DNA from: Deltaproteobacteria bacterium
Lineage (GTDB): Bacteria; Myxococcota; B64-G9
DNA length: 18,790 bases
NCBI GenBank assembly: GCA_030591745.1
Contig: JAUVAM010000006.1
Location: 1-18,790, forward strand
Direction of reading: 5' to 3'
Part shown: positions 1 through 6,651 of the stretch, piece by piece
Numbering within the stretch: position 1 is the first letter of the stretch
Layout: each line of letters opens with the position of its first letter
Program-made: the position numbers and the translations under genes
The notes under the pieces: model-generated
The model's input: the letters and a program-made list of their open reading frames with translations, nothing else
Told to the model about the DNA's origin: nothing
Database searches by the model: none

Positions 1-1
1 A

Positions 2-100
2 AGCCGAGCCCTGGAGCGCCAGGGCGGATTTGGTATTGAGTTCACCCGCTTTTACACCCAAGTGGGCCAAAACAGCCTCGAACAACACCTGGCCGCATGA
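2..100 (+). CDS. C-terminal fragment of a gene cut by the window edge, possibly PilZ-domain
   Basis: Only the last 32 codons are present, reading into a TGA at 98-100. The peptide contains GGFGIEFTRFY, which resembles the C-terminal strand of PilZ domains (a G-x-G-x-x-F pattern followed by polar residues). PilZ domains bind cyclic di-GMP in many bacteria. The visible part lacks the RxxxR motif needed to confirm this, so the family call is tentative. The frame has no stop from base 2 onward. It ends 8 bases before the converging stop of the next gene at 109, so the two genes meet tail to tail with no visible hairpin terminator between them. Confidence 0.45.
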   Translation, partial: SRALERQGGFGIEFTRFYTQVGQNSLEQHLAA

Positions 101-108
101 GGCCTTGA

Positions 109-384
109 TTAAGCAAATTCCTCTTCCAGATTCTGCTTCAGCCGCGCCTCCACCTTGCCTTTCAGTGGTGCCAGCATCATGGACAAATCCACCAGCACGG
201 AAACCTTGCCGTCCGCGAGTTCCACATGGCCTTTCACGCCGGTTCGTTTGAAGTTCATTTTGTTACCGGACCAGTTGCTCATGATGCCATAGCGGGTTTC
301 CAGATCAGCGGCCAGGTTCTCCACTTTGCTTCGTGCGTCCTCCATGGACAAGCCATGGGAACGATCCATCTTGATCTTGGGCAT
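109..384 (-). CDS. polyhydroxyalkanoic acid system family protein (small)
   Basis: A 91-residue protein. The layout of an N-terminal SHGLSMEDAR, a central W-x-G-x-x-M/L-x-F-x-R-x-G-V-x-G, and a C-terminal run ending LKQNLEEEF matches the small PHA_gran_rgn-type family. Members are associated with polyhydroxyalkanoate systems in proteobacteria, but their biochemical role is poorly defined. The start is set by a strong Shine-Dalgarno (GAGGAG) 5 bases before the ATG. The gene begins 9 bases after the FHA gene's stop, so the SD overlaps that junction and the two are probably translated from one mRNA. No phaC, phaA or phaB is in the window, so a role in granules is an inference from family only. 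It is the last gene of the leftward cluster. Length and start fit the family well. Confidence 0.75.
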   Translation of the reverse strand: MPKIKMDRSHGLSMEDARSKVENLAADLETRYGIMSNWSGNKMNFKRTGVKGHVELADGKVSVLVDLSMMLAPLKGKVEARLKQNLEEEFA

Positions 385-393
385 CTTCTCTCC

Positions 394-933
394 TCAATCC
401 TTATTCATCACCTGACGGAAAAGGCGATATTGCCGCATGAATCGATATGCACCTTCCGATGAAAAAAACAAACAATCCACCATACCGAAAGTGATCACAT
501 CTCCATCAAAAATACGAACGGGCTCACCCGCCTTCAACTCCCGCCCTCGCAAATGGGTGCCATTGGTGGAACTCGAATCCACCAACTTGTAGGCGTCATC
601 GGCATCATCCAAAAACAGGCAAGCATGCCGCGTGGAGACCGTCGAATGAGGAATGTAGAAGTCTCGCTTGGGATCACGTCCCACAAAGGCTTTGCGCGGA
701 AAATCAGCGCTGGGCTTGGGATTGGGCAAGACGATATGGAAACCCAAAAGCATAGATGAAAACCTGTCGATCCGCTCAACGCCCTCCGATGGTTCGGTCA
801 ATTGGGTGTGTACAAACCCATCCAAGGCGCCCGGTTGCTCGGTAAACATGAGTATCGGATGCGGAAACTGCTCGACGAACTCATCCTGGCTCAGGGTCGT
901 CACCACCTTCATGAAATCTCGAAATGATCTCAT
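394..933 (-). CDS. FHA domain-containing protein
   Basis: A 179-residue soluble protein with a C-terminal forkhead-associated (FHA) domain at about residues 82-160. FHA domains bind phosphothreonine peptides. The diagnostic residues are present: G85-R86, S100 with R102-H103, and the S-x-x-N-G loop ending at N124-G125. The N-terminal 75 residues are not recognised; they include hydrophobic strands and no signal peptide or membrane segment. It lies 15 bases downstream of the Kelch lipoprotein and 9 bases upstream of the PHA-type gene. An ATG at 933 follows a weak GGTGG, and an internal ATG at residue 8 is an alternative start. A Ser/Thr kinase encoded at 8051-10732 could in principle supply a phosphothreonine ligand, but nothing here links the two directly. 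Confidence 0.88.
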   Translation of the reverse strand: MRSFRDFMKVVTTLSQDEFVEQFPHPILMFTEQPGALDGFVHTQLTEPSEGVERIDRFSSMLLGFHIVLPNPKPSADFPRKAFVGRDPKRDFYIPHSTVSTRHACLFLDDADDAYKLVDSSSTNGTHLRGRELKAGEPVRIFDGDVITFGMVDCLFFSSEGAYRFMRQYRLFRQVMNKD

Positions 934-948
934 CTTCCGACCACCTGT

Positions 949-2517
949 TCAGGGGTTGTAATACCAAACTTCGCCGCTTGACACGGGTCCACCGCCACCA
1001 GAGGTCAAGCCACCCGCCATGAGTATCCCACCACCAGGCAGCCTGCACCAAGCCATAAAAGACCTGGCACCAGGAAGATCGTCCATTTCAAAATAATTCA
1101 CCTGCTGAGAGCCGGCCTCGTGCACCAGCCACTCTACGGAATCCGTCCAATTTCGTTCCCCAGCCCCTAAGGTTTCCCCGCCAGCCAACAACACGGATCC
1201 CGACTCCAGGACGACCCCCAGCGCGCCCCTTCTTCCTGTATGGGTCGGCGGCGGTGAAGCCACACTCAAAGAAAACATGCCAGTCCCCATGTCACCACCG
1301 TAGAAAAACAACTCCGGCGCATCCAGGCTGAGCTCGCCGTCGTCCCCACCGACAACCAACACGCCTCCCTCGAAAGGCAAGGCCAAGTGATGGGTCCTCA
1401 TGCTATGCAAATCGGTTCCGGCACCACTTCCCTCGGTATGCCAGTCGATGAACTCAGCGCCACGAAACAGCTCCACCGGCCCGACCAGACCCTGCTCGTT
1501 TTCTCCTCCGCTCAGCAAGACGAATTCCGATTCCGGACCGAAGGTTGTTGCGATGGCCCTGCTTCGGGCCTGACCCAGACTCAAATCCGTCCTGGTGAAA
1601 ATTTCCGTGCGGGCATCAAACAGAAGTACACTCGACAGCACCTCAGGTGCTGAAGCGCCGTTTTTCTCACCACCTGCGAACAAAATGCTGTCACGCATTT
1701 CGCCACTGGACTCGTCATAAACAAAAAGCTGCGCCGCCGCATGGTGCGCTCTTGGCAGCACCTTCGTGATATCGACGTTCTGTATTTTCCGAAAGGCGTC
1801 AGCCTCCGACTCAAAAACAAGCACGCTGCTTTCCGTATTTCCGTTTTCGTCATATCCCCCGAAAATGACGACTTTTCCTTGATCGGTCGAAGTCGCGGTA
1901 TGGCCAAATCTCAAATCCGCACCCGAAAATACGGGGCAATTGGAATCAAGCATCGCACAACTGCTTTGGGTCCTGGGGTCGTATATTTCAGGACTCGCAA
2001 AAACAGACGGTGAGTCAATGTCTCCCTCGGAAGCTCCGCCCATGACCAAAACACGCCCGTCCGGCAACGCGGTCAGGCTGTGCCCAAAACGGCCAGCCCC
2101 CAAGGTACCCAAGAGCCGGGCAAACTCGCCCTTTCGTGCAAAAAGTAGATGCACATCAGCTACAACCTGCGGATCCAAATCAAAAGGCGCGCTCTGGCCA
2201 CTTGCCAAAACGGTGCCGACCGCGTCCAATCCTTCAAGCAAAAGACTGGCACCCTCTACAGGCGAGGCGGTCAACACAAACTCGGTGGCGCTGGGGTCAA
2301 CCCGACGAATCACCGATTCCTCATCGGGCCGAAACAACTGCACACGCAACTCATGTACACCGGCAAAGACGTCTTGGTTTGGTGGCGTATGCACGAACAA
2401 GGCAAGCGAACACTCCCTGCCGGGGATTCTTTCCACTTCCGTGCCGCAGGCAGAAACGACAAGCACTGCGCAACACGCCGCAGCATAAGCCAAATATATG
2501 GAAGTCATCCGAATCAT
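949..2517 (-). CDS. Kelch-repeat lipoprotein, seven repeats
   Basis: A 522-residue predicted outer-envelope lipoprotein. The N-terminus is a hydrophobic signal with a lipobox VVSAC (lipidated Cys24). Residues about 35-130 form a beta-rich, Ig-like stretch that I do not assign to a family. From about residue 140 to the C-terminus there are seven Kelch-like units, each with R-x-x-H or R-x-x followed by a hydrophobic strand and a double glycine: VLVMGG, VVIFGG, SILFAGG, FVLLSGG, VLVVGG, VLLAGG and ILMAGG. Seven units would make a closed seven-bladed propeller. Such propellers usually serve as binding or scaffold surfaces, and no catalytic residues are evident. The ATG overlaps the stop of the PEGA-encoding gene in an ATGA arrangement (2514-2517), which indicates translational coupling. 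Confidence 0.88.
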   Translation of the reverse strand: MIRMTSIYLAYAAACCAVLVVSACGTEVERIPGRECSLALFVHTPPNQDVFAGVHELRVQLFRPDEESVIRRVDPSATEFVLTASPVEGASLLLEGLDAVGTVLASGQSAPFDLDPQVVADVHLLFARKGEFARLLGTLGAGRFGHSLTALPDGRVLVMGGASEGDIDSPSVFASPEIYDPRTQSSCAMLDSNCPVFSGADLRFGHTATSTDQGKVVIFGGYDENGNTESSVLVFESEADAFRKIQNVDITKVLPRAHHAAAQLFVYDESSGEMRDSILFAGGEKNGASAPEVLSSVLLFDARTEIFTRTDLSLGQARSRAIATTFGPESEFVLLSGGENEQGLVGPVELFRGAEFIDWHTEGSGAGTDLHSMRTHHLALPFEGGVLVVGGDDGELSLDAPELFFYGGDMGTGMFSLSVASPPPTHTGRRGALGVVLESGSVLLAGGETLGAGERNWTDSVEWLVHEAGSQQVNYFEMDDLPGARSFMAWCRLPGGGILMAGGLTSGGGGPVSSGEVWYYNP

Positions 2518-3311
2518 GGGCTTCGCACCAGTTGTACCCTGACGAGGTCTGGGTCGAATTCCGTTCGAACCTCAGGGCCCAAAGTTAAAACCAGGGTTGT
2601 CGCCACCCCCCCTGCCACAATCATCCCCAACCCGGTCCAGAACCACCATTTCCCCCAAACAGGAACCTTCTTGCCCTCCGGGGCAAGGAGCCCTTCCCTG
2701 TCTTCACCCGGCATGGCCCCCGCTGGTGGATTCGCGGGCAGGGGGCGATGGACGACTTGAGGCACTTGCACGATCCGGGGGGCGGCCGGCAAAGCGCCGA
2801 GCAACCTGCCCTGATTGAATTGCAGCCCAAGACCGACCGGAAGCCCCGTTTCCTGAGCACCCCTCAGGGCCGAAAGAATCTTCCAGGCCAGGCTACGGGC
2901 TACGGGCTCGACATCACCTGCTTCGGGCCACCTCACGCCCATAAACGTCGGCGGGCGCAAAGAATTGGTCACCACGACCAAGGTAAGCACCAATCCTCCC
3001 TGCGGGAGTCGGCTCAACTGGCCCAGCAGGACAGCCCGAACACCGGCACGAGCGGCAAGTCGCCTTGCATGCACCAGGACACCATCTCGATCGCTCGACT
3101 TGGCCAGGGCCTCTCGCAGCACCTTGATGTCCGGCGTCAAATCCAGAGGCTCCAACTCCAAATCCAAAGGATAGCTTTCTCCCGCCTGGATCTCGATGAT
3201 CCGCCGAACGCTGACAAATCCATCCAGCTGAACCGAAAGCCCATGCAGGCCCGCGGTCAATCCCTCCTTGATGACCAAGGTCTTGCCCAAGCTCAAACCA
3301 TCCAGCATCAC
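2514..3311 (-). CDS. 3' part of interrupted TPR/PEGA membrane protein (PEGA domain + TM anchor)
   Basis: 265 codons if started at the GTG at 3309-3311, but this start cuts a PEGA domain. The same frame continues upstream as GGLVIETRPPGARV, back to a TAA at 3363-3365, and these residues are the first strand of the domain. PEGA domains are small beta-rich modules, often beside surface or signalling domains. The middle (about residues 60-155) has an alpha/beta look, and a transmembrane helix lies at about 223-245 after a charged KK-VPVWGKWW motif. The short C-terminal tail would be extracytoplasmic or cytoplasmic depending on the whole protein's topology. No Shine-Dalgarno precedes the GTG. The fragment is in frame with the TPR half at 3363-3965, so the two are most likely one former or recoded gene. 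It is coupled by a 4-base overlap to the Kelch lipoprotein. Confidence 0.7.
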   Translation of the reverse strand: MMLDGLSLGKTLVIKEGLTAGLHGLSVQLDGFVSVRRIIEIQAGESYPLDLELEPLDLTPDIKVLREALAKSSDRDGVLVHARRLAARAGVRAVLLGQLSRLPQGGLVLTLVVVTNSLRPPTFMGVRWPEAGDVEPVARSLAWKILSALRGAQETGLPVGLGLQFNQGRLLGALPAAPRIVQVPQVVHRPLPANPPAGAMPGEDREGLLAPEGKKVPVWGKWWFWTGLGMIVAGGVATTLVLTLGPEVRTEFDPDLVRVQLVRSP

Positions 3312-3320
3312 GCGAGCGCC

Positions 3321-3351
3321 AGGGGGGCGTGTTTCAATGACCAGCCCCCCT
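3321..3351 (-). repeat. 8-bp GC-rich inverted repeat (stem-loop) just downstream of the in-frame TAA
   Basis: Read on the minus strand, AGGGGGGC (3351-3344) is followed by a 15-base loop and its perfect complement GCCCCCCT (3328-3321). The hairpin starts 11 bases after the TAA at 3363-3365. It has no U-tract, so it is not a typical intrinsic terminator. The arms also encode Gly-Gly and Pro-Pro-Gly of the PEGA domain, so coding constraint alone could explain part of it. Confidence 0.6.
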
Positions 3352-3362
3352 TTTTCTGCTTT

Positions 3363-3965
3363 TTAGATTCGATCCCGTGCCTGCTCGAACAAAGACATAT
3401 ACTTGTCAGGCAGCAGGCCCTGCTCCGGCTCATAGCCCGGCGACAAAACCAACAGCTCCCCATAGGCCATGAGGGCCGCCTGGCTATCACCTTGTGTCGC
3501 AAAAACCTCGGCCAAACCCAAAAGAGAGTGCAACAAGGGATCCGAATCTTCCAACCAAGCCAGATGGCGACGATAGGTGACTCGCGCACTTTGAAAAGCC
3601 TCATAGGCTTCGTCGAGATTCAGGTTCAGCAGATGCTCTTGCCCTTTTTGTAAATACTTGGCCGCCCGATTCAAATCCGCGGAAAGCTCCTTGGGGGGCT
3701 TATCCATCCCCATCGCAGCTCGCCTGGCATCACGAATATCCAAGCCAGGCACCTTGGCAAAGGCGTGCTGCATGGCCTGCTCCACCGAGGCCAACTCGGC
3801 AGCCCCCAGGTTCTGCCCCAAAAAGACAGGACTCACCCAGAGCAGAGGCTCAACATGGGTCTCGGACTTCCCGCCCAGGGCAGGAGGAGCATAGAAGCAT
3901 GCCAGCATCACGCACAACAAAGCGAGGCGGCCACTCCCCCTGAATCGCTCAGTCGGTTTTTTCAA
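3363..3965 (-). CDS. 5' part of interrupted TPR/PEGA protein (signal peptide + TPR-like helices)
   Basis: 200 codons ending at the TAA that separates it in frame from the PEGA half. I place the start at a TTG (3963-3965), because it gives a good signal peptide: KK and R-x-R in the n-region, then [19 protein letters not shown] further-upstream ATG at 4079 would run wholly through the rubredoxin gene and is unlikely. An internal ATG (residue M in CVMLAC) would leave a truncated signal. After the signal comes a beta/alpha stretch ([11 protein letters not shown]) and then TPR-like helix pairs at about residues 95-175, ending [23 protein letters not shown]. In related myxobacterial proteins this junction leads directly into a PEGA domain, which fits a split gene. 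The chosen start overlaps rubredoxin's end by 17 bases and lacks a clear SD. Confidence 0.65.
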   Translation of the reverse strand: MKKPTERFRGSGRLALLCVMLACFYAPPALGGKSETHVEPLLWVSPVFLGQNLGAAELASVEQAMQHAFAKVPGLDIRDARRAAMGMDKPPKELSADLNRAAKYLQKGQEHLLNLNLDEAYEAFQSARVTYRRHLAWLEDSDPLLHSLLGLAEVFATQGDSQAALMAYGELLVLSPGYEPEQGLLPDKYMSLFEQARDRI

Positions 3966-4110
3966 ACAATGTCTTGTCAGCACCACAAAGTGGGCAAAGC
4001 CATTCATCGGGGATGTCCTCAAAAGAAGTACCCGGCGCCACTGCGTTGTCCGGATCGCCCTTGTTCGGCTCATAGACATAACCGCAAACGCTGCAAATAT
4101 ACTTGTCCAT
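3949..4110 (-). CDS. rubredoxin
   Basis: A 53-residue protein with the complete rubredoxin signature: C-x2-C-G-Y at residues 6-11 ([10 protein letters not shown]) and C-P-x-C-G at residues 39-43 (CPLCGADK). The four cysteines ligate one iron. Between them lies the typical acidic, aromatic-rich core ([15 protein letters not shown]). Rubredoxins are small cytoplasmic one-electron carriers, commonly feeding rubrerythrin, flavodiiron oxygen/NO reductases or alkane hydroxylases; none of these partners is in the window. The start is fixed by AAGGAG 6 bases before the ATG. It sits 14 bases downstream of the Rrf2 regulator, so it is very likely co-transcribed and controlled by it. Its 3' end overlaps the probable start of the TPR protein. 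Length is exactly standard for the family. Confidence 0.97.
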   Translation of the reverse strand: MDKYICSVCGYVYEPNKGDPDNAVAPGTSFEDIPDEWLCPLCGADKTLFEKTD

Positions 4111-4116
4111 GACTCA

Positions 4117-4122
4117 CTCCTT
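4117..4122 (-). promoter_or_regulatory. ribosome binding site of rubredoxin
   Basis: AAGGAG on the minus strand, 6 bases before the ATG at 4108-4110. It confirms that the short rubredoxin frame is translated and argues against a long signal-peptide-less extension of the TPR gene through this region. Confidence 0.8.
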
Positions 4123-4124
4123 GT

Positions 4125-4553
4125 TCAAACCTGCCATGCGTCCCGCTCTCCATTGCCCGAATGTAGCAAATCGGCCAAGGAAGTATGAGACAAATTTGAA
4201 AAAAGTTCTTTCTCGGCGTCCAAGAAGCGCTGTCGCAGCAAACAAGTCGGCCTTGCCTCACAGCCTCGAACAGAAGAAAGACAATCAAACAACGGCTCTT
4301 CTGCCTCCACCGCCCGCACCACATCCGCTACCGTGATCTCTTCCGGGCTTCGCGCCAGGCAAAATCCACCTCGCTTGCCGCGTGTGGAGTTAACAATTCC
4401 TTTGCGCGCCAGCTTCTGAAAAACCTTGGCCAGATAGCTGGTGGATACTTTCTGGGAACCAGCCATCTCGGAGACCAAGAGTTGACGCGGTCGAGTGACC
4501 GCCAATTGATACAAGCCATGAATGGCAAGCTCTGAAGACTTGGATAATTTCAT
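4125..4553 (-). CDS. Rrf2 family transcriptional regulator with Fe-S cysteine triad
   Basis: A 142-residue winged-helix regulator of the Rrf2 family. The N-terminal MKLSKSSELAIHGLYQLA helix is followed by the recognition helix region STSYLAKVFQKLARKGIV and a wing with RGKRGGFCLARSPEEITVADVV, all family hallmarks. Three cysteines, C91, C98 and C104, have the spacing C-x6-C-x5-C. This is close to the C-x5-C-x5-C cluster ligands of IscR and NsrR, so the protein probably senses Fe-S status, oxygen or nitric oxide. The spacing is one residue longer than in IscR, so I do not assign it to a named subfamily. It is promoter-proximal in a leftward operon, 14 bases before rubredoxin, and is probably autoregulated as is common in the family. 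The start is an ATG preceded by AGGGG. Confidence 0.93.
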   Translation of the reverse strand: MKLSKSSELAIHGLYQLAVTRPRQLLVSEMAGSQKVSTSYLAKVFQKLARKGIVNSTRGKRGGFCLARSPEEITVADVVRAVEAEEPLFDCLSSVRGCEARPTCLLRQRFLDAEKELFSNLSHTSLADLLHSGNGERDAWQV

Positions 4554-4590
4554 CGTGGCAACCCCTGACTAAAAAGACAAGCTGTATCGT

Positions 4591-4619
4591 AATCTAGAAA
4601 AATCGAGGGGCGAAGTCAA
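4591..4619 (-). promoter_or_regulatory. sigma70-type promoter of the Rrf2-rubredoxin operon
   Basis: Minus strand TTGACT (4619-4614), 17-base spacer, TAGATT (4596-4591). Five of six -35 bases and four of six -10 bases match the consensus, with ideal spacing, and the element lies 38 bases upstream of the Rrf2 ATG. It is the only convincing promoter I see for the whole leftward cluster. Confidence 0.7.
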
Positions 4620-4664
4620 CCGCAAACTGAAGGAGATCAAGCGGTAAAGCGGCAGAACCTGTCG

Positions 4665-5219
4665 TTAAATCCGCAGGCCCAAGTGGGCATTAACGCTCAA
4701 ATCGTAACCCCAATTGCCCGTAATGGCATGGGCACCCACGTCTACGCCCAGGCCAAAGGCAAAGAAATCGCCCAGAAATGGGATCTCAATGCCGGCACCG
4801 CCGCGAACCTGAAAGCCCACCTCGGGAGGCGAGATATCCCCGGCACCGGGGGTATCATCAAAGCCGGCGACATCAGCGGACAAAAGCATTAATCCCAAGG
4901 ATCCACGGACATAGAGGTCCACCAGGGGCAGGGCCCCAAAGGTAAAACCCGAGCCCAAACCGGCGTGCATGTAATCTGCACCGTCCAGCAAATGCTGATA
5001 ATCGATGATGGCGGTGATGAAAAGAATCTGCAGCTTACCGCTCACGCCGACGCCGAATCCATCCAAGGTGACAGGGTCCGCCACATTCGAAAAGCTAATT
5101 TTGTCCAGGCGTGTATAAGTGCCCTGGGCATCCAGGCCAAAGGAGAAAAAATCGGCCTTCGCCTGGGGGGCGGCCATGAACATAAAGACAGCAATAAGGA
5201 AGGGTAGGGATTTTCTCAT
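4665..5219 (-). CDS. small exported protein, probable outer-membrane beta-barrel
   Basis: A 184-residue protein of unknown function. The start is the ATG at 5217-5219, chosen because AGGAG lies 6 bases upstream and a clean signal peptide follows (KSLPFLIAVFMFMAAPQAKA, cleavage about residue 23). A farther upstream ATG adds 14 unsupported residues. The mature part alternates glycine-rich amphipathic strands (FSFGLDAQGTY, GFGVGVSGKLQIL, MHAGLGSGFTFG, DLYVRGSLGLMLL, VGFQVRGGAGIEI, FFAFGLGVDVG, DLSVNAHLGLRI). This looks like an eight- to ten-stranded barrel. It ends in -LRI rather than the classical terminal Phe, so insertion by the Bam route is not proven. It is monocistronic, divergent from kbl, and I find no convincing terminator between it and the Rrf2 operon promoter. 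Confidence 0.75.
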   Translation of the reverse strand: MRKSLPFLIAVFMFMAAPQAKADFFSFGLDAQGTYTRLDKISFSNVADPVTLDGFGVGVSGKLQILFITAIIDYQHLLDGADYMHAGLGSGFTFGALPLVDLYVRGSLGLMLLSADVAGFDDTPGAGDISPPEVGFQVRGGAGIEIPFLGDFFAFGLGVDVGAHAITGNWGYDLSVNAHLGLRI

Positions 5220-5225
5220 TTTGTT

Positions 5226-5230
5226 CTCCT
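5226..5230 (-). promoter_or_regulatory. ribosome binding site of the exported beta-barrel protein
   Basis: AGGAG on the minus strand, 6 bases before the ATG at 5217-5219. It decides for this start over the in-frame ATG 42 bases upstream. Confidence 0.8.
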
Positions 5231-5276
5231 TTTGTTCCCATGTCCCATTGTGACGACACAAGCCAATGAGGTGTTC

Positions 5277-5305
5277 ATTCTGGCCATCAGGGCTCTGTCT
5301 GTCAA
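5277..5305 (-). promoter_or_regulatory. promoter of the exported beta-barrel gene
   Basis: Minus strand TTGACA (5305-5300, a perfect -35), 17-base spacer, CAGAAT (5282-5277, four of six). It is 57 bases upstream of the ATG at 5219. It lies back to back with the kbl promoter, with 36 bases between the two -35 elements. Confidence 0.6.
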
Positions 5306-5341
5306 GGATCTCAAAATCGTTGGTTTTGCCTCCATGCTGTC

Positions 5342-5370
5342 TTGACGACCCGAATCGGCGCGGCTACAAT
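5342..5370 (+). promoter_or_regulatory. promoter of kbl
   Basis: TTGACG (5342-5347), 17-base spacer, TACAAT (5365-5370). Both hexamers match consensus at five of six positions. It is about 60 bases upstream of the kbl ATG, and probably drives kbl and the two genes behind it. Confidence 0.7.
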
Positions 5371-5416
5371 GCGCCTGCCTTTAGCCTGGAGCAGCAGAAA
5401 CCTTGGAACCCTTCTT

Positions 5417-5423
5417 GGGAGGA
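5417..5423 (+). promoter_or_regulatory. ribosome binding site of kbl
   Basis: GGGAGGA ending 7 bases before the ATG at 5431. It fixes the kbl start there and rules out an upstream in-frame ATG at 5266, which lies upstream of the promoter itself. Confidence 0.85.
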
Positions 5424-5430
5424 AACAAAC

Positions 5431-6621
<1,191 letters not shown>

Positions 6622-6651
6622 AACCGAGAAGCAAAAACCCCTGGAGGATCC

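Noticed and set aside
3363..3365. TAA as a selenocysteine or pyrrolysine codon
   Set aside because: Those use UGA and UAG. A TAA would need a nonsense suppressor, read-through or mutation; no SECIS-like or Pyl context is relevant.
2748..3653. 301-codon open frame on the plus strand opposite the TPR/PEGA gene
   Set aside because: No recognisable domain and it spans both halves of the minus-strand gene; it is explained as a shadow of GC-rich coding sequence.
3363..4079. Start of the TPR protein at the ATG at 4079
   Set aside because: It would place 38 residues within the rubredoxin gene with no signal peptide at the N-terminus and no SD; TTG 3965 gives a proper signal peptide.
4639..4652. Imperfect direct repeat AAGCGGT/AAAGCGG between the barrel gene and the Rrf2 promoter
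   Set aside because: Too short and imperfect for an operator claim, and it does not fold into a terminator hairpin.
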